64,000 nucleotides of DNA from Stachybotrys elegans (taxonomy: Eukaryota > Ascomycota > Sordariomycetes > Hypocreales > Stachybotryaceae). Both the position numbers and the translations under genes were made by a program. Positions 46,223 to 56,128 of this stretch are shown here, piece by piece. Numbering within the stretch: the stretch's first letter is position 1; each line of letters opens with the position of its first letter. The notes beneath the pieces were generated by a model. The model did no database searches. It was not told where the DNA came from and worked only from the letters and a program-made list of their open reading frames with translations. The stretch covers positions 1,364,001 to 1,428,000 of the forward strand of contig JAGPNK010000010.1 in NCBI GenBank assembly GCA_020746835.1. Direction: 5' to 3'.

Positions 46223-49200
46223 TTATCGCTTCCGCGTGTCTTTGCCCTTCTTCTTCCCCTTCTTCTTGTCCTTTGGTATCTCTAGCTTCGTATGCTTGAG
46301 CTGGTCTGCCATTGAATCGAGCATGTAGTCGTCAACGGTACGAATCTTGTCACCCCACGCGTTGTATTCCACTTCCTCGTCACCCTGCTCCCCTTCGTTG
46401 CCATACAGGGAAGCCTCGAGGGCCGATTTACTGGCGGGCGTGCCTTGGCGGGCTGTCGACGTGCCAGAGGCTGGGTGACTTGGCTTCTCGATAAAATCTG
46501 CATCATCGGCGAGAATCTCCTTCTCTGCAACACGCGCTGCCGCTACATCCTCCTTGTCTTCGGCTTGTTCAAGTACGCGTCCAACGGTGCGCTGGTCGTT
46601 GCTGCTCTCCGGTCTGCCGAGAACTCTATCCAAGGCAGCGTCGGCAGCTGAGACGCCCTCGCTCATCATGTCGAGCTTGTCGCCAAGGACATCCCGAACT
46701 GATGCCTTGTTGAAGTGGTCGGTGGTGAATTCACCCTCTTGAATCACCACATCATCGAGCATCTGTTTCTGAGACGCCTTGCGCAGAATGTTGGCTTCGA
46801 TCGTATGCTCGCTTACAAGACGGTAAATGTGCACGTCGCGCGTCTGGCCGATACGATGGCATCGATCCTGACATTGTTTGTCCATGGCAGGATTCCAGTC
46901 TTGGTCGTAGAAGATGACGGTATCAGCGCCCGTCAAGTTGATACCCAGTCCACCAGATCGGGTGGACAAAATGAAGCACAGGATTCGAGGGTCATGGTTG
47001 AAGCGATCCGTCAGGATCTGGCGCTGCTCAACCTTAGTAGCACCGTCTAGTCTGAGGTACTTATGGCCATGAATGTTGAGGAACTGTTCCAGGATGTCAA
47101 GCACCTTGGTCATCTGCGTGAAGATGAGTGCTCTGTGCCCGCCGGCTTGCAGCTTTCGCAATAGCTTGTCAAGCGCCTGGAGCTTTCCACAATCGTACTG
47201 CAGAAGTCTTTTGTCGGGGAACTGAATCGTGAGTCGCATGCGAGCCCCGTGCCAAGGGTCCAATGGAGGTGCCTTTGGCATGAACGGAGCCCAGCGTACC
47301 GGCGCCGACAGCTTGAGATCTTCGTCCGTGAAGGCCTCGACTCCCCTCCTTCCCAGCAGCAGTTGCGGCAGGTCGCGCGTTACCACAGCTGGAGTGACGC
47401 AAGAGAATTTCTCAATTGTTGTCTTGAAGCTGTCTGCACGCTGATCGAGGGATGGTGTCATTGCGCGAACAAACGTCGAGTCGTCTTCAAACCATGCCAT
47501 GATCTTCTGGGGGATCTTGGGCCGAGGCTTGTACGGCCTCTTATCGGTGCCGAGGGTAAGCAGCTCGATGACATTCTTCCCGTACACTGGCCGCTGCTGA
47601 CGACGGAGTGCGTTGAGGTAGACACAGTGCTGTAGTTCCTCGAAGCGCCCCCAGCGAGCAGCGCTTTCAAGATAGGCGATGTTAGATTCCACCGTAGTCG
47701 GATCGAGGCCAGTTATGGCGGCCTGCGCGCGGCACCTTTGAGTGTCCTTGAGCTCGCTGAGGGCCCTGTGTGAGCTGAGCTGAGCGATGCGATCTGCCAC
47801 GACGCTCGATATATGCTCATAGCTGGTAGGTATTAGATTGAGGAATCCGAGATTAGCTGTGGTCATAGGTTTCTGTGCCAAGAGAACCCGTCGAACCGTT
47901 TGCTCTTGAGCCTCATAGTCCGCGCCGACTGACTGTCTCATCCGGAACGATGTCATGATGGGGCGGTCAACGAAGAGGTCAGGGTGATTGCAGACTTTGC
48001 GCAACTGCATGAGGCAGTTGATGATGGACAAGTAGTTGCCCCCTGCCAGTGTCTGCTTTGTGTCGGCTCGCGATAGGAACCCATCGTACAGCTCGCGCTG
48101 GCGTTTTGATAATCGGCAGAACTCAACGTGTTCATACTTGGCAGGCATCTGCTTCTCCACATCGGCCTTCAAGCGACGGAGGAGGTAGGGTCGAAGGACT
48201 TTGTGAAGCTTGGAAATAATGGCTCGCGCCTCGTCGTCCATCTGTTCCCTGCCATTCTCCAGAATCTGCGATTCGGGTTTCTGGAACCATTCGTGGAATT
48301 CCTGCAAGTCGGCAAATCCGCCGACCCCATTCTCAGCTGGCATCAGGAAGAAAAGCAAAGACCAGAGCTCCGTGAGATTGTTTTGAAGCGGGGTACCAGT
48401 AAGAAGCAGGCGGGAGTGCGTGTTGAAACCCAGGAGCGTCTGCCATCGCTGTGATTTGAAGTTCTTGATGTTGTGCGCTTCGTCCAGAATCATGTAGTGC
48501 CATCTTCGTCGCTTGAAGACCTGCTGATCTTGAAGCACAAGCTGGTACGACGTGATGCACACGTTCCAGATGTCATCGTTGTTCCACCCTTGACGCTTGC
48601 GCTTACGTTCCTCCTGAGAGCCATAATATGCAAGAATCTTAAAGCCAGGGCACCATTTCTTGAACTCCATTTCCCAGTTGAGCATGACACTGGTCGGTAC
48701 GATGACCAAGTGAGGGCCCCAGACTTCATGATGACAGGCCAGATGCGCAAGCAGGGCTATGGTCTGGATTGTCTTGCCCAGACCCATTTCGTCTGCGAGG
48801 ATGCCGTTGGTGTTATTGGCGTAGAGGCCGGCAAGCCAATCCAGACCATCGTGCTGATACTCTCGTAAAGTGCCACGAAGCAGGAAGGGTATCTTCGTCT
48901 TGTGGTTCGACTGGGAATGCGGGGAGGAAGACCTGCTCGGAGCAGACTTAGCCACTGCAAGCTCTGCCGTTGGAGATCCGTCGACGTCTGATGGCTTCGT
49001 TTCGGATGTGCGTGGGGATTGGCTGCGTTCTAGGCTTGGGGGATTGGTAACGAGTTCTGTCTCGGGGCTATGCGGCTTGTCGTTGACCGCGACGGCGGGC
49101 TGGTTGTCTTCCATTGCTTCATTATAAGCATCTGCCATCGGAACATCCTCTGCTGTGGTGTCTTCCGCTGTGGGCGCAACAAGTTCTTCCTCTCTTGGAA

Positions 49201-51568
49201 GTTTCTCAGTTTCTTGTGCATCTGCCCTCTCTCCCACAGCTCCGACTTCTGCCTCGACCGACTGGGTAATCGCATCAGAGTCATGGGCACCTGTTGGTCG
49301 AGGCGTATCCTCGTCCTTAGCTTCAGCCACTCCCACAGATGGGGTGGCAGGATCAGCAAGTCCCTCGTGATCAGGATCAGGGTGACGAATGAGGGAAACT
49401 TCATCCTCATCCACAAGCTCGACAACGTCGAGTTTCTCAGATTGCGCTTCACCCTGCACAGCCTCGCCACCGACGTCTAACATGTCCTCGTCTTTGCTCT
49501 CGTCAACAGGCGTCTCTTCCGTATCCACAGCTTCTCCCTTCATCTTCTGTAGTTCTGATTTGCCGAAGAATCCAAGAAGCCCGCCGGCTTCCTCCTCTGA
49601 CTCATCCTCGTCAGATTCGTCATCGGCATCCCCTTCATCACTGTCTTCGTCCTCGTCGCTTGATCCCATATCGTCATCCATGTCAACCGACTCATCGCTT
49701 GTATCCTGCGATTCGGCGGCTGCATCGGCGTCGGTCGATTCGGGTTTGTTCTGCTCGACAGCTAGTGTCTCGTCGGGGTCAGGCTTCTCGTCGAGCTCGG
49801 GCTCCACGTCGGGTATGTTTGCGTATTTGGCACGAAGTTGTTCCTGTGTCAAGGTTTCGTCTCCGCCATCTTTTGCGTCTTCGGCCTCGTCGTCGTCGTC
49901 AGAAGACATCATGTCGCTGTCCTCGTCTTCGTCGTCACCCTCCCCGTCGCTCGCACTATCCGATTCACCGCCAGCTATCAATGCCTCAGAGAGTCCGGTA
50001 TCAAGACCCTCACCTAGGCTCATGTCATCGCTCAGCTCGTCAAAGCCATCGTCATCAGAGAGCTGTTCAGAGTCTAATCCTCCGCGTCGAGCTTGGAGCT
50101 GTAGCTCGGACTTGTTGACAGCCTCATTGAGCGCAGCTTTCACTCGCTTCTGCTCCTCAGCCTCCCATGCCTCCAGACGCTTCTTATTCACCTGGATACG
50201 AACATTCTCCCACGTCCCAGCCAGCGCCTTGACGACGAATCTGTACCGGCCAATCCAGTAGACACGCGCCTCGACTTCTAATTGTTCAGCAGACTTGGGC
50301 TGGCGGCGAAGCCACTCGTCACGACAGGCTTCGGCCAGGCGCTTTGCCGTAGCTCGGTGGCGTTGCTGTTCGGCCAGGAGTAGTTTGCGGAAGTTGGCCA
50401 TGGCTTTGGTCATATGATCCTGTCGAAACCATTGCCTGGGCGGCTCTTCAACGGCGTCCGGGACGAAGAGAGAGCATTTCTCCTTGGAAAGAAGACCTCC
50501 AGGTTCCGTTTCTTCTTCTATCCGCACGATGACACGCGCCTCTTGGCGGGCCATTTCGTCTGTGAACGGAGGGCCATCTTCGGAAATCTGGAGACCTCCC
50601 TCCTCTACTGGGATTGTACCAGCTCGTTCAAGGAAGTCTTCAAAAGTTTCAGATATTCTCGGTCGCTTGCGGACTTGATCTGGATGAACCAGGGGGATCA
50701 CAGAGGAGCGGTTGATGCGTAGACTGATTCTGGGCGAGCGGGTCGATTCTTGGTGTGTGCTCTGCTCTTTCGCAGCAGCAAGACGAGATGCTTGTCGAAG
50801 TCGGGGATTGGATCGAGTGGGAGGAGGGGGTGGCGATGGGGAGCGTCGACGGGTAGTTCGTGATGAGGTTCTCGTGGGAGCAGTAGCTTGCTTCGACAGA
50901 GCTTTGGGGGGTGGCTTCGAGGTTGAAAGGGCTCGAGGGCGGGTTGCGGCATTCTTAGCAGAAGGACTGGGCTTCTGTGTTCCGTTGATGGCGGAGGAAC
51001 GTGCTGGGCGGGTTGCAGTCGGCGTCTCGTTCTGTTGCCGAGTTCGTGGGTTTTCAGCAGATCCCAGCGAGTGTCGCGTCATGCGCTTCTTTCCCTGAGG
51101 CTGGAGGTCAAGAGGCAAGGTGTTGATGCGTCCAGACTTGCGTCGACCGTTCTCGGTGAAGGAAGTTGGCCCATCGGCAGCCACCCGCTTCCATGGCGGG
51201 GATTCTGGTTTGATCTTGCGCGCGGAGGAAGGAGGGGGAGGAGGAGGCGAAATAGGAGGAGGTGTATCTTGCGTTCTGCGTCTCTTTGTCGGTCGGCCAT
51301 GATCATCGCCGAAGTCATCAGCATGCCCGTTGGCAGTTCCGTTGATAGATCCATTAACGTGTGCCTCTGCTGGAGGCTCGTGATCAACGCGTCGGTTGGG
51401 TGTCACGGCATCGGAATCGACGGGGCGGGAGGGTTCATCGGCATCGACAGGAGGCTCGGCGGGTGACTCGAGGGGTTTCTCATTGTCAAGACGCGAGGTC
51501 GAGGCATCATTCTCGATCTGGGGAGCCACGGGGTTCGCGACGCTGTCCGGCGACGCGGTCTCGGGCAT
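46223..51568 (-). CDS. SWR1: SWR1-type Snf2-family chromatin-remodelling ATPase
   Basis: Catalytic subunit of the SWR1 complex, which exchanges H2A for H2A.Z (Htz1) in nucleosomes. Single exon, 1781 aa. Order: a basic, Pro/Ser-rich N-terminus; an HSA domain about residues 375-485 (ANFRKLLLAEQQRH, WIGRYRFVVKALAG, WENVRIQVNKKRLE) that binds actin and Arp subunits; a long acidic region about 500-880 consistent with histone binding; the Snf2 ATPase with LREYQHDGLDWLAGLY, P-loop DEMGLGKT about 920, DEAH about 1028 and LTGTPLQNNLTELWSLL; then a long insertion typical of the INO80/SWR1 split ATPases; then the helicase C lobe about 1475-1600 with STRSGGLGINL and QCQDRCHRIGQ. The C-terminus is lysine-rich. 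Intact. Confidence 0.95.
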   Translation of the reverse strand: MPETASPDSVANPVAPQIENDASTSRLDNEKPLESPAEPPVDADEPSRPVDSDAVTPNRRVDHEPPAEAHVNGSINGTANGHADDFGDDHGRPTKRRRTQDTPPPISPPPPPPSSARKIKPESPPWKRVAADGPTSFTENGRRKSGRINTLPLDLQPQGKKRMTRHSLGSAENPRTRQQNETPTATRPARSSAINGTQKPSPSAKNAATRPRALSTSKPPPKALSKQATAPTRTSSRTTRRRSPSPPPPPTRSNPRLRQASRLAAAKEQSTHQESTRSPRISLRINRSSVIPLVHPDQVRKRPRISETFEDFLERAGTIPVEEGGLQISEDGPPFTDEMARQEARVIVRIEEETEPGGLLSKEKCSLFVPDAVEEPPRQWFRQDHMTKAMANFRKLLLAEQQRHRATAKRLAEACRDEWLRRQPKSAEQLEVEARVYWIGRYRFVVKALAGTWENVRIQVNKKRLEAWEAEEQKRVKAALNEAVNKSELQLQARRGGLDSEQLSDDDGFDELSDDMSLGEGLDTGLSEALIAGGESDSASDGEGDDEDEDSDMMSSDDDDEAEDAKDGGDETLTQEQLRAKYANIPDVEPELDEKPDPDETLAVEQNKPESTDADAAAESQDTSDESVDMDDDMGSSDEDEDSDEGDADDESDEDESEEEAGGLLGFFGKSELQKMKGEAVDTEETPVDESKDEDMLDVGGEAVQGEAQSEKLDVVELVDEDEVSLIRHPDPDHEGLADPATPSVGVAEAKDEDTPRPTGAHDSDAITQSVEAEVGAVGERADAQETEKLPREEELVAPTAEDTTAEDVPMADAYNEAMEDNQPAVAVNDKPHSPETELVTNPPSLERSQSPRTSETKPSDVDGSPTAELAVAKSAPSRSSSPHSQSNHKTKIPFLLRGTLREYQHDGLDWLAGLYANNTNGILADEMGLGKTIQTIALLAHLACHHEVWGPHLVIVPTSVMLNWEMEFKKWCPGFKILAYYGSQEERKRKRQGWNNDDIWNVCITSYQLVLQDQQVFKRRRWHYMILDEAHNIKNFKSQRWQTLLGFNTHSRLLLTGTPLQNNLTELWSLLFFLMPAENGVGGFADLQEFHEWFQKPESQILENGREQMDDEARAIISKLHKVLRPYLLRRLKADVEKQMPAKYEHVEFCRLSKRQRELYDGFLSRADTKQTLAGGNYLSIINCLMQLRKVCNHPDLFVDRPIMTSFRMRQSVGADYEAQEQTVRRVLLAQKPMTTANLGFLNLIPTSYEHISSVVADRIAQLSSHRALSELKDTQRCRAQAAITGLDPTTVESNIAYLESAARWGRFEELQHCVYLNALRRQQRPVYGKNVIELLTLGTDKRPYKPRPKIPQKIMAWFEDDSTFVRAMTPSLDQRADSFKTTIEKFSCVTPAVVTRDLPQLLLGRRGVEAFTDEDLKLSAPVRWAPFMPKAPPLDPWHGARMRLTIQFPDKRLLQYDCGKLQALDKLLRKLQAGGHRALIFTQMTKVLDILEQFLNIHGHKYLRLDGATKVEQRQILTDRFNHDPRILCFILSTRSGGLGINLTGADTVIFYDQDWNPAMDKQCQDRCHRIGQTRDVHIYRLVSEHTIEANILRKASQKQMLDDVVIQEGEFTTDHFNKASVRDVLGDKLDMMSEGVSAADAALDRVLGRPESSNDQRTVGRVLEQAEDKEDVAAARVAEKEILADDADFIEKPSHPASGTSTARQGTPASKSALEASLYGNEGEQGDEEVEYNAWGDKIRTVDDYMLDSMADQLKHTKLEIPKDKKKGKKKGKDTRKR

Positions 51569-52313
51569 AGTAGCAGGTGGGAGCGAGGGGACGCAAAAGG
51601 CGTTTGTCGCGCCGAAATCTCATTTGGGAGAGCCGAAAATTTGTCTACGGATGCTTGGGTAGTCAACCAACTCTCACGCAAAGTCTGAACATGATCAGAC
51701 GCCTGGGGGCGGAGCTACGACGGATTTTGCAAGCAGATTTGGCGTCGTCAGCGAAAAGTTTTGGGCTTGAGAAATTCAACATCCCAGGAGGACAACGGAG
51801 TTGCCAATGAGGTAGAAGCCCCACAAATTCCAGATGGTGCTTTCCGTCTCGACCTGGTCATGACTTCATGGTGCTGCATTATAAGGCCGGCGAGTCAAGT
51901 CTCCCCTAAGTATTTTTGCATCCTGGTGCCTTTTGGCCAGAAAGGGAGCCTGGAGAAGGACTTGCCGCTACACCAAGCTGTGGTGGGACTGCCATGTACC
52001 TTACCCAAGCTCCCCTACTACGAGGTACATAGGTACATTGCGCTAAAAAACTCGCCCTCACTGGCTCGTGATGTTCGACATTAGGTAATCCGGCTCGCGC
52101 GACTCTCTGGCCTGAGGCATCAGTTCTGCGGCAAGTTGTTCCCTGGACCCATCGAGCTCAACCTCATGCATTCGGAGCTTCCAACGAGAACAATCAAGTC
52201 AAAGAGCAATTGGGCAACGGCGACGCGGTCAATTCGCCCAAGGTACGCTGCGCTCTACTCTTTCAACGTGCCGCCATGGTCTTGGACCCGACTAACGCCT
52301 CTGCTCTCCCCAG
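51569..52313. other. Divergent promoter; 5'-UTR intron of NDUFB8
   Basis: About 745 bp between divergent genes SWR1 and NDUFB8. A probable intron in the NDUFB8 leader runs 52243-52313: donor GTACGC, branch-like GACTAAC, and acceptor CAG lying immediately before the ATG at 52314. No other gene seen. Confidence 0.55.
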
Positions 52314-52960
52314 ATGCTCTCTCAACGACTGGTGCGGGCTACAGCCCTGCGCTCGAACCTGGCCGCACGACGCCTTCCTGTGATCCAGCAGCGAACTTTT
52401 ATCCCCCCGCAGTACTCCGACCGCAAGATTCTCGATGAGAAGTACCCCGAGCACCCCGGCATGTCCGCGGCCGAGGATCCTGAGATGGTTGGTCCTTCTT
52501 TGCAACGATTGCGACACCAGCCCAGCAGAGGACAAGTTGAGCAGGACTGACGAAAGATATAGAACGGCGGCTACATCAACCCTCCCGCGATCAAGCGCCA
52601 GCACCGTGACCCCCATGCCAACTGGTGGGATCCCCAGGAGCGACGCAACTTTGGTGAGCGTCTGCACGAGGACAACGATATTCTCGGCATCTTCTCTCCG
52701 TGGGAATACACCTGGACGACAACGCGTCCTGGTCTCATCATGGTTGGCACCTTCATTGCCGTCTTCATGGGTATTACCGGAGTCGTCTACCTCACCTACC
52801 CTGATCAGCCTACGTACCCCAGAGAATTTGAAGGTGGCCTCGAGCGAGAGCTGGGCGGCCCTGGAGCCATGAGGGTAAGTTGAGCGGCGTGGTTGGGTCG
52901 ACATTGCATCATGCTAACAAACTTCGATAGGCCCGCAAGGCTGGTGACCCGGACCCCTGA
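52314..52960 (+). CDS. NADH:ubiquinone oxidoreductase NDUFB8 (ASHI) subunit
   Basis: Accessory subunit of the membrane arm of mitochondrial complex I, 171 aa, three exons (52314-52487, 52563-52874, 52931-52960; introns 75 and 56 bp). The first ~27 residues form an Arg/Leu-rich mitochondrial presequence (LVRATALRSNLAARR). The mature part carries the family blocks GGYINPPAIKRQHRDPHANWWD, split here by an intron at its start, and DILGIFSPWEYTW. A single transmembrane helix follows (LIMVGTFIAVFMGITGVVYL), then a short C-terminus. The last exon encodes only nine residues. All family blocks are intact. Confidence 0.9.
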
Positions 52961-53492
52961 ACGGATCAAGTCCCTTTGTATATATTCTAGAACGGAATTG
53001 AGGCGCTAGCTTTGCTATGTCGACCGACAGATAATGTGAGATGTGACATGTCGATGGTGATTGTATAAAGATGAGCCCGGAAGGAATTCGACATTCGATT
53101 TGAGTATCTGAAAATGGCGTTCTGTCAAGGCATCAAAGCATTATTGCGGTCTGCAGTAAGTAGGTACCTTCGCTGCTTAATCCAACCGATGCATCGGAGT
53201 CTACAGGCGCTTTCGGATGAACTACCTCTTAGCAGGTCCAGCACTGTAGCCAGCTGCTAGTCTAATCCAGCTCGTGCTCCTCTGACTTCCCTTCCATCCA
53301 CTTGCCACGTCGCCCTCCTTCCCGGTTGCCGAATCCAGCCAAGGTACGTCTGATGTACAACGATAAGGCGTCCAGATTTGAGAAGGATTGCCATTCAGTT
53401 CCTCCCAGCTGAACAGCCGCCCCCTCTCCTCCTTCACTCTCTTCTGGCCCTCTTCAGAGCACAGTCTGCCTCGCATTCACTGCACAGCCACC
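52961..53492. other. Intergenic
   Basis: About 530 bp between two plus-strand genes; carries a pyrimidine-rich leader ending at 53492. No gene seen. Confidence 0.5.
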
Positions 53493-55367
53493 ATGCGTTA
53501 CGAGGACTGGGATATAATCCTCCGCGGGGGTGAGAGCAGCATCCCTTCCAAGGAGTTCAGAACGACCTGTCATGTCATTCACGATGCCGGTGAGCCCCTC
53601 CCTTTCCGCCTCCAACCCAAGCAAGCAGCGTGCCAGTTACTGACTTCTCTTGAACCAGAACTCTCGCCCCCAAATGGGTCTATCGGTCTCCCAATCGTCT
53701 GCTGCTTCGTTCCCAGCATGCCCCTCGGGACTTTGTTCGAGATATCGATCCACCATTGGTCACTGCCGAGCATTAGCAGGTTCACCAGAAACTACAGCAA
53801 GTTTGCCAACGACGTGAAATTCGAGGCCAGGCTCTTCTTGGATGGGCGACTTGTGGCGTACTACGCCCTGCTTCCTACCGTTGCCTGTGCTGACTCTGTT
53901 TAGGTCTGCTTGTCTTGAACGAAATTCCGACTGGCCTCACGTCATCAGCAATAAATTCGGTATGTTTGCCATCTTGTCTCAGCTCTCTGCCTTCTTTCAT
54001 TTCCACGGATAGATTCCTTGTTTCCCTGCAAACGCTATTCCAGAGCAGCCAATAGGTTCTCTAGTGAGGAGTTCAGGCTGACCTGTACAGAATTCTCCAA
54101 GACCGGTGACCTCGAGTGTCTCACGTTTCCAAGCTTTCATGAAGAGCTTCTCCAACAGAATTACTGGAGTCCTGCCGATGATCTTGGGCGCATCAAGCTG
54201 GTCCTGAGCGAAGGCTTCCCTCGCAACTCGGTGTCCATGCCGATCGAACGCGTCAAGAACATTGTTGCGTTTTCCTTCCAACATGCGCCTTTGGGTATGC
54301 ATCGATCCTTTTCTTTTCCTTTTCTTTCCATCGCTAATGGTGATGCATAGAGGTTCTTGAGGCTTCTTCTATCGCGTTCCCTAACCAAGCTATGTGGCAA
54401 CGGGCGCCATTTTCCCTGTCCATGCCAGTGCCTGCGCCGTCCACCAATGACATTGGGTCGCATGCTCACACGCCACGACGACAGAACAGATCGACGCACG
54501 AGAGCTTGAACTCAATGCAGGGTGTCACGTTCACTGACCAGGGCTCACGCGATGGCCATAAATCCTACAATGTCGCCAGCAGTTATGCCGCTGGGCCATT
54601 CTACTCGCCTGATCCATTTGGCGAGGCCACCACCTACTCCGACCTATTCTCGGGTAGAGGAACAGGCACAGGAATGGATGGAACTTCGTGTTCAAGCGGC
54701 TCACGTCGCGCTCTTTATTCCCGGAGAGGTCGCAACTCTACCAGCGACACAAGCATGCCGGACTGTTCATCCTTCTCCGGTGTGGATATGCCCATCATTC
54801 AGGAGCACATGCCGGGTGACCTTTTCAATCTTACAGATAGCGGCCCTCAGGCGCATCACTGGAAAGCCCCAACAGATACACCAACTGTCAGTAGCCAGGC
54901 GTATCGTGCCGAAGGTAACTCGCTCATCTTTGGTCTGCTCGCTTGCTTGACACTGACAAACCACAGCTGCTCCGTTTCCACTCATGTCTTATAACACTGC
55001 CATAACGTCTGATGTGGCCAATTTTCTAACCAGCTCGCTACTCAACCAAGCGTTGCCAAATAAGCATCGCCAGCATGCGTTCGAGGTGCCCGCGTCGTTG
55101 AAGCCACGAAACGACAACCGGAGCCAGCCCCTCGAGGATTCTGCAGTAGTATCGACTACGACGAATGAGGCCTCTGCCAGCAGCACTGCATCCTCCACAA
55201 GTAGTGCCTTGGGCAGCATTTCGGGAAATGCGACGGAGAGGAGTATGAAGCGGGAAAGGAATGCCACGCCAGTCTCTTCCAAAGTGATTGACAAAGAGGA
55301 TGAGCCTCGTCGGTTCATGACCCCATTCATCCACAGCGATCCTAATACCAGCGATGCTCAATCATGA
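53493..55367 (+). CDS. Serine-rich conserved hypothetical protein, 521 aa, six exons
   Basis: Exons 53493-53589, 53659-53857, 53904-53959, 54046-54294, 54351-54914 and 54967-55367, all phases consistent. The N-terminal ~200 residues look globular: MRYEDWDIIL, GLPIVCCFVPSMPLGTLFEISIHHW, FEARLFLDGRLVA, YWSPADDLGRIKLVLSEGF, and VKNIVAFSFQHAPL. The remainder is Ser/Thr-rich and probably disordered, with no signal peptide. I recall ascomycete hypotheticals with the same opening and the same globular-plus-disordered layout, which would suggest a regulatory or scaffold role, but no function can be assigned. The exon joins at 53857/53904 and 53959/54046 were chosen because they alone keep the frame. 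Confidence 0.7.
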
Positions 55368-56128
55368 TCGTCACATGCCTTCGACTTCCGTCTTGGAGCT
55401 TTTAAAACCGTCCGACAATTGTATCGACATTATCAGTCTTCGTTTCCCTGCCAGAGAATAATCGCATAAGGCCGATTTGGTCGCAACACCATAGTTGTTT
55501 GCGATATTGTCTTTGTCGAACGCCTTTTCGGCCTTGGATGGTCTATTGTGGCGCTTGATGACCAACGCACAATAGCGATTTGGCTTTCTTAGTATACTAA
55601 CATTGGGAGGTGCATTAATTGGGCTGTTGTATTTTACAACACGGAGCATTTTTTCTGTTTGGTGGTTATGGGACTATTGACTGGACTCAACATTGGCAGA
55701 CCTGGCGACCGGAGGTAGGAGTTTATTAATCTCGCAACACGCATGAATTAGCATATTTTTCATCGCCGTGGTGAAATAATGATCAAGATCACTTCGCGAC
55801 TGTGCATGCATACACGTATGAGGTGAGAGGCAGTCGTAACAAGGCCTAATTAATGCCCCGGCAGCCAAAATGGTTGTAAACAGTATCTAAGTACCGAGGG
55901 GAAACGAAAAGGAGGCTATTGTCAAGCTGCCGTACATGGTGACCACTGGCCGAGTCAGAAGGGACAGCAGCGAAACCCCTTTGAAGGTATGTGATAATGA
56001 GTTTCCCCATCTTCAAAGGAACAAATACATGTACAGTAGGCTAGGGTTGGGGGCTATGTCCAGGTTGAAACACAGTCACTCACATCTCGATGTCGACTGC
56101 ACATGTATACCAAAGTATAATCAATACA
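55368..56128. other. Convergent 3' flanks
   Basis: About 760 bp of AT-richer sequence between convergent genes. No gene or repeat recognised. Confidence 0.5.

Noticed and set aside
49389..50261. 290-codon Ser-rich plus frame inside SWR1
   Set aside because: Direct mirror of the acidic GAA/GAC-rich part of SWR1 on the other strand.
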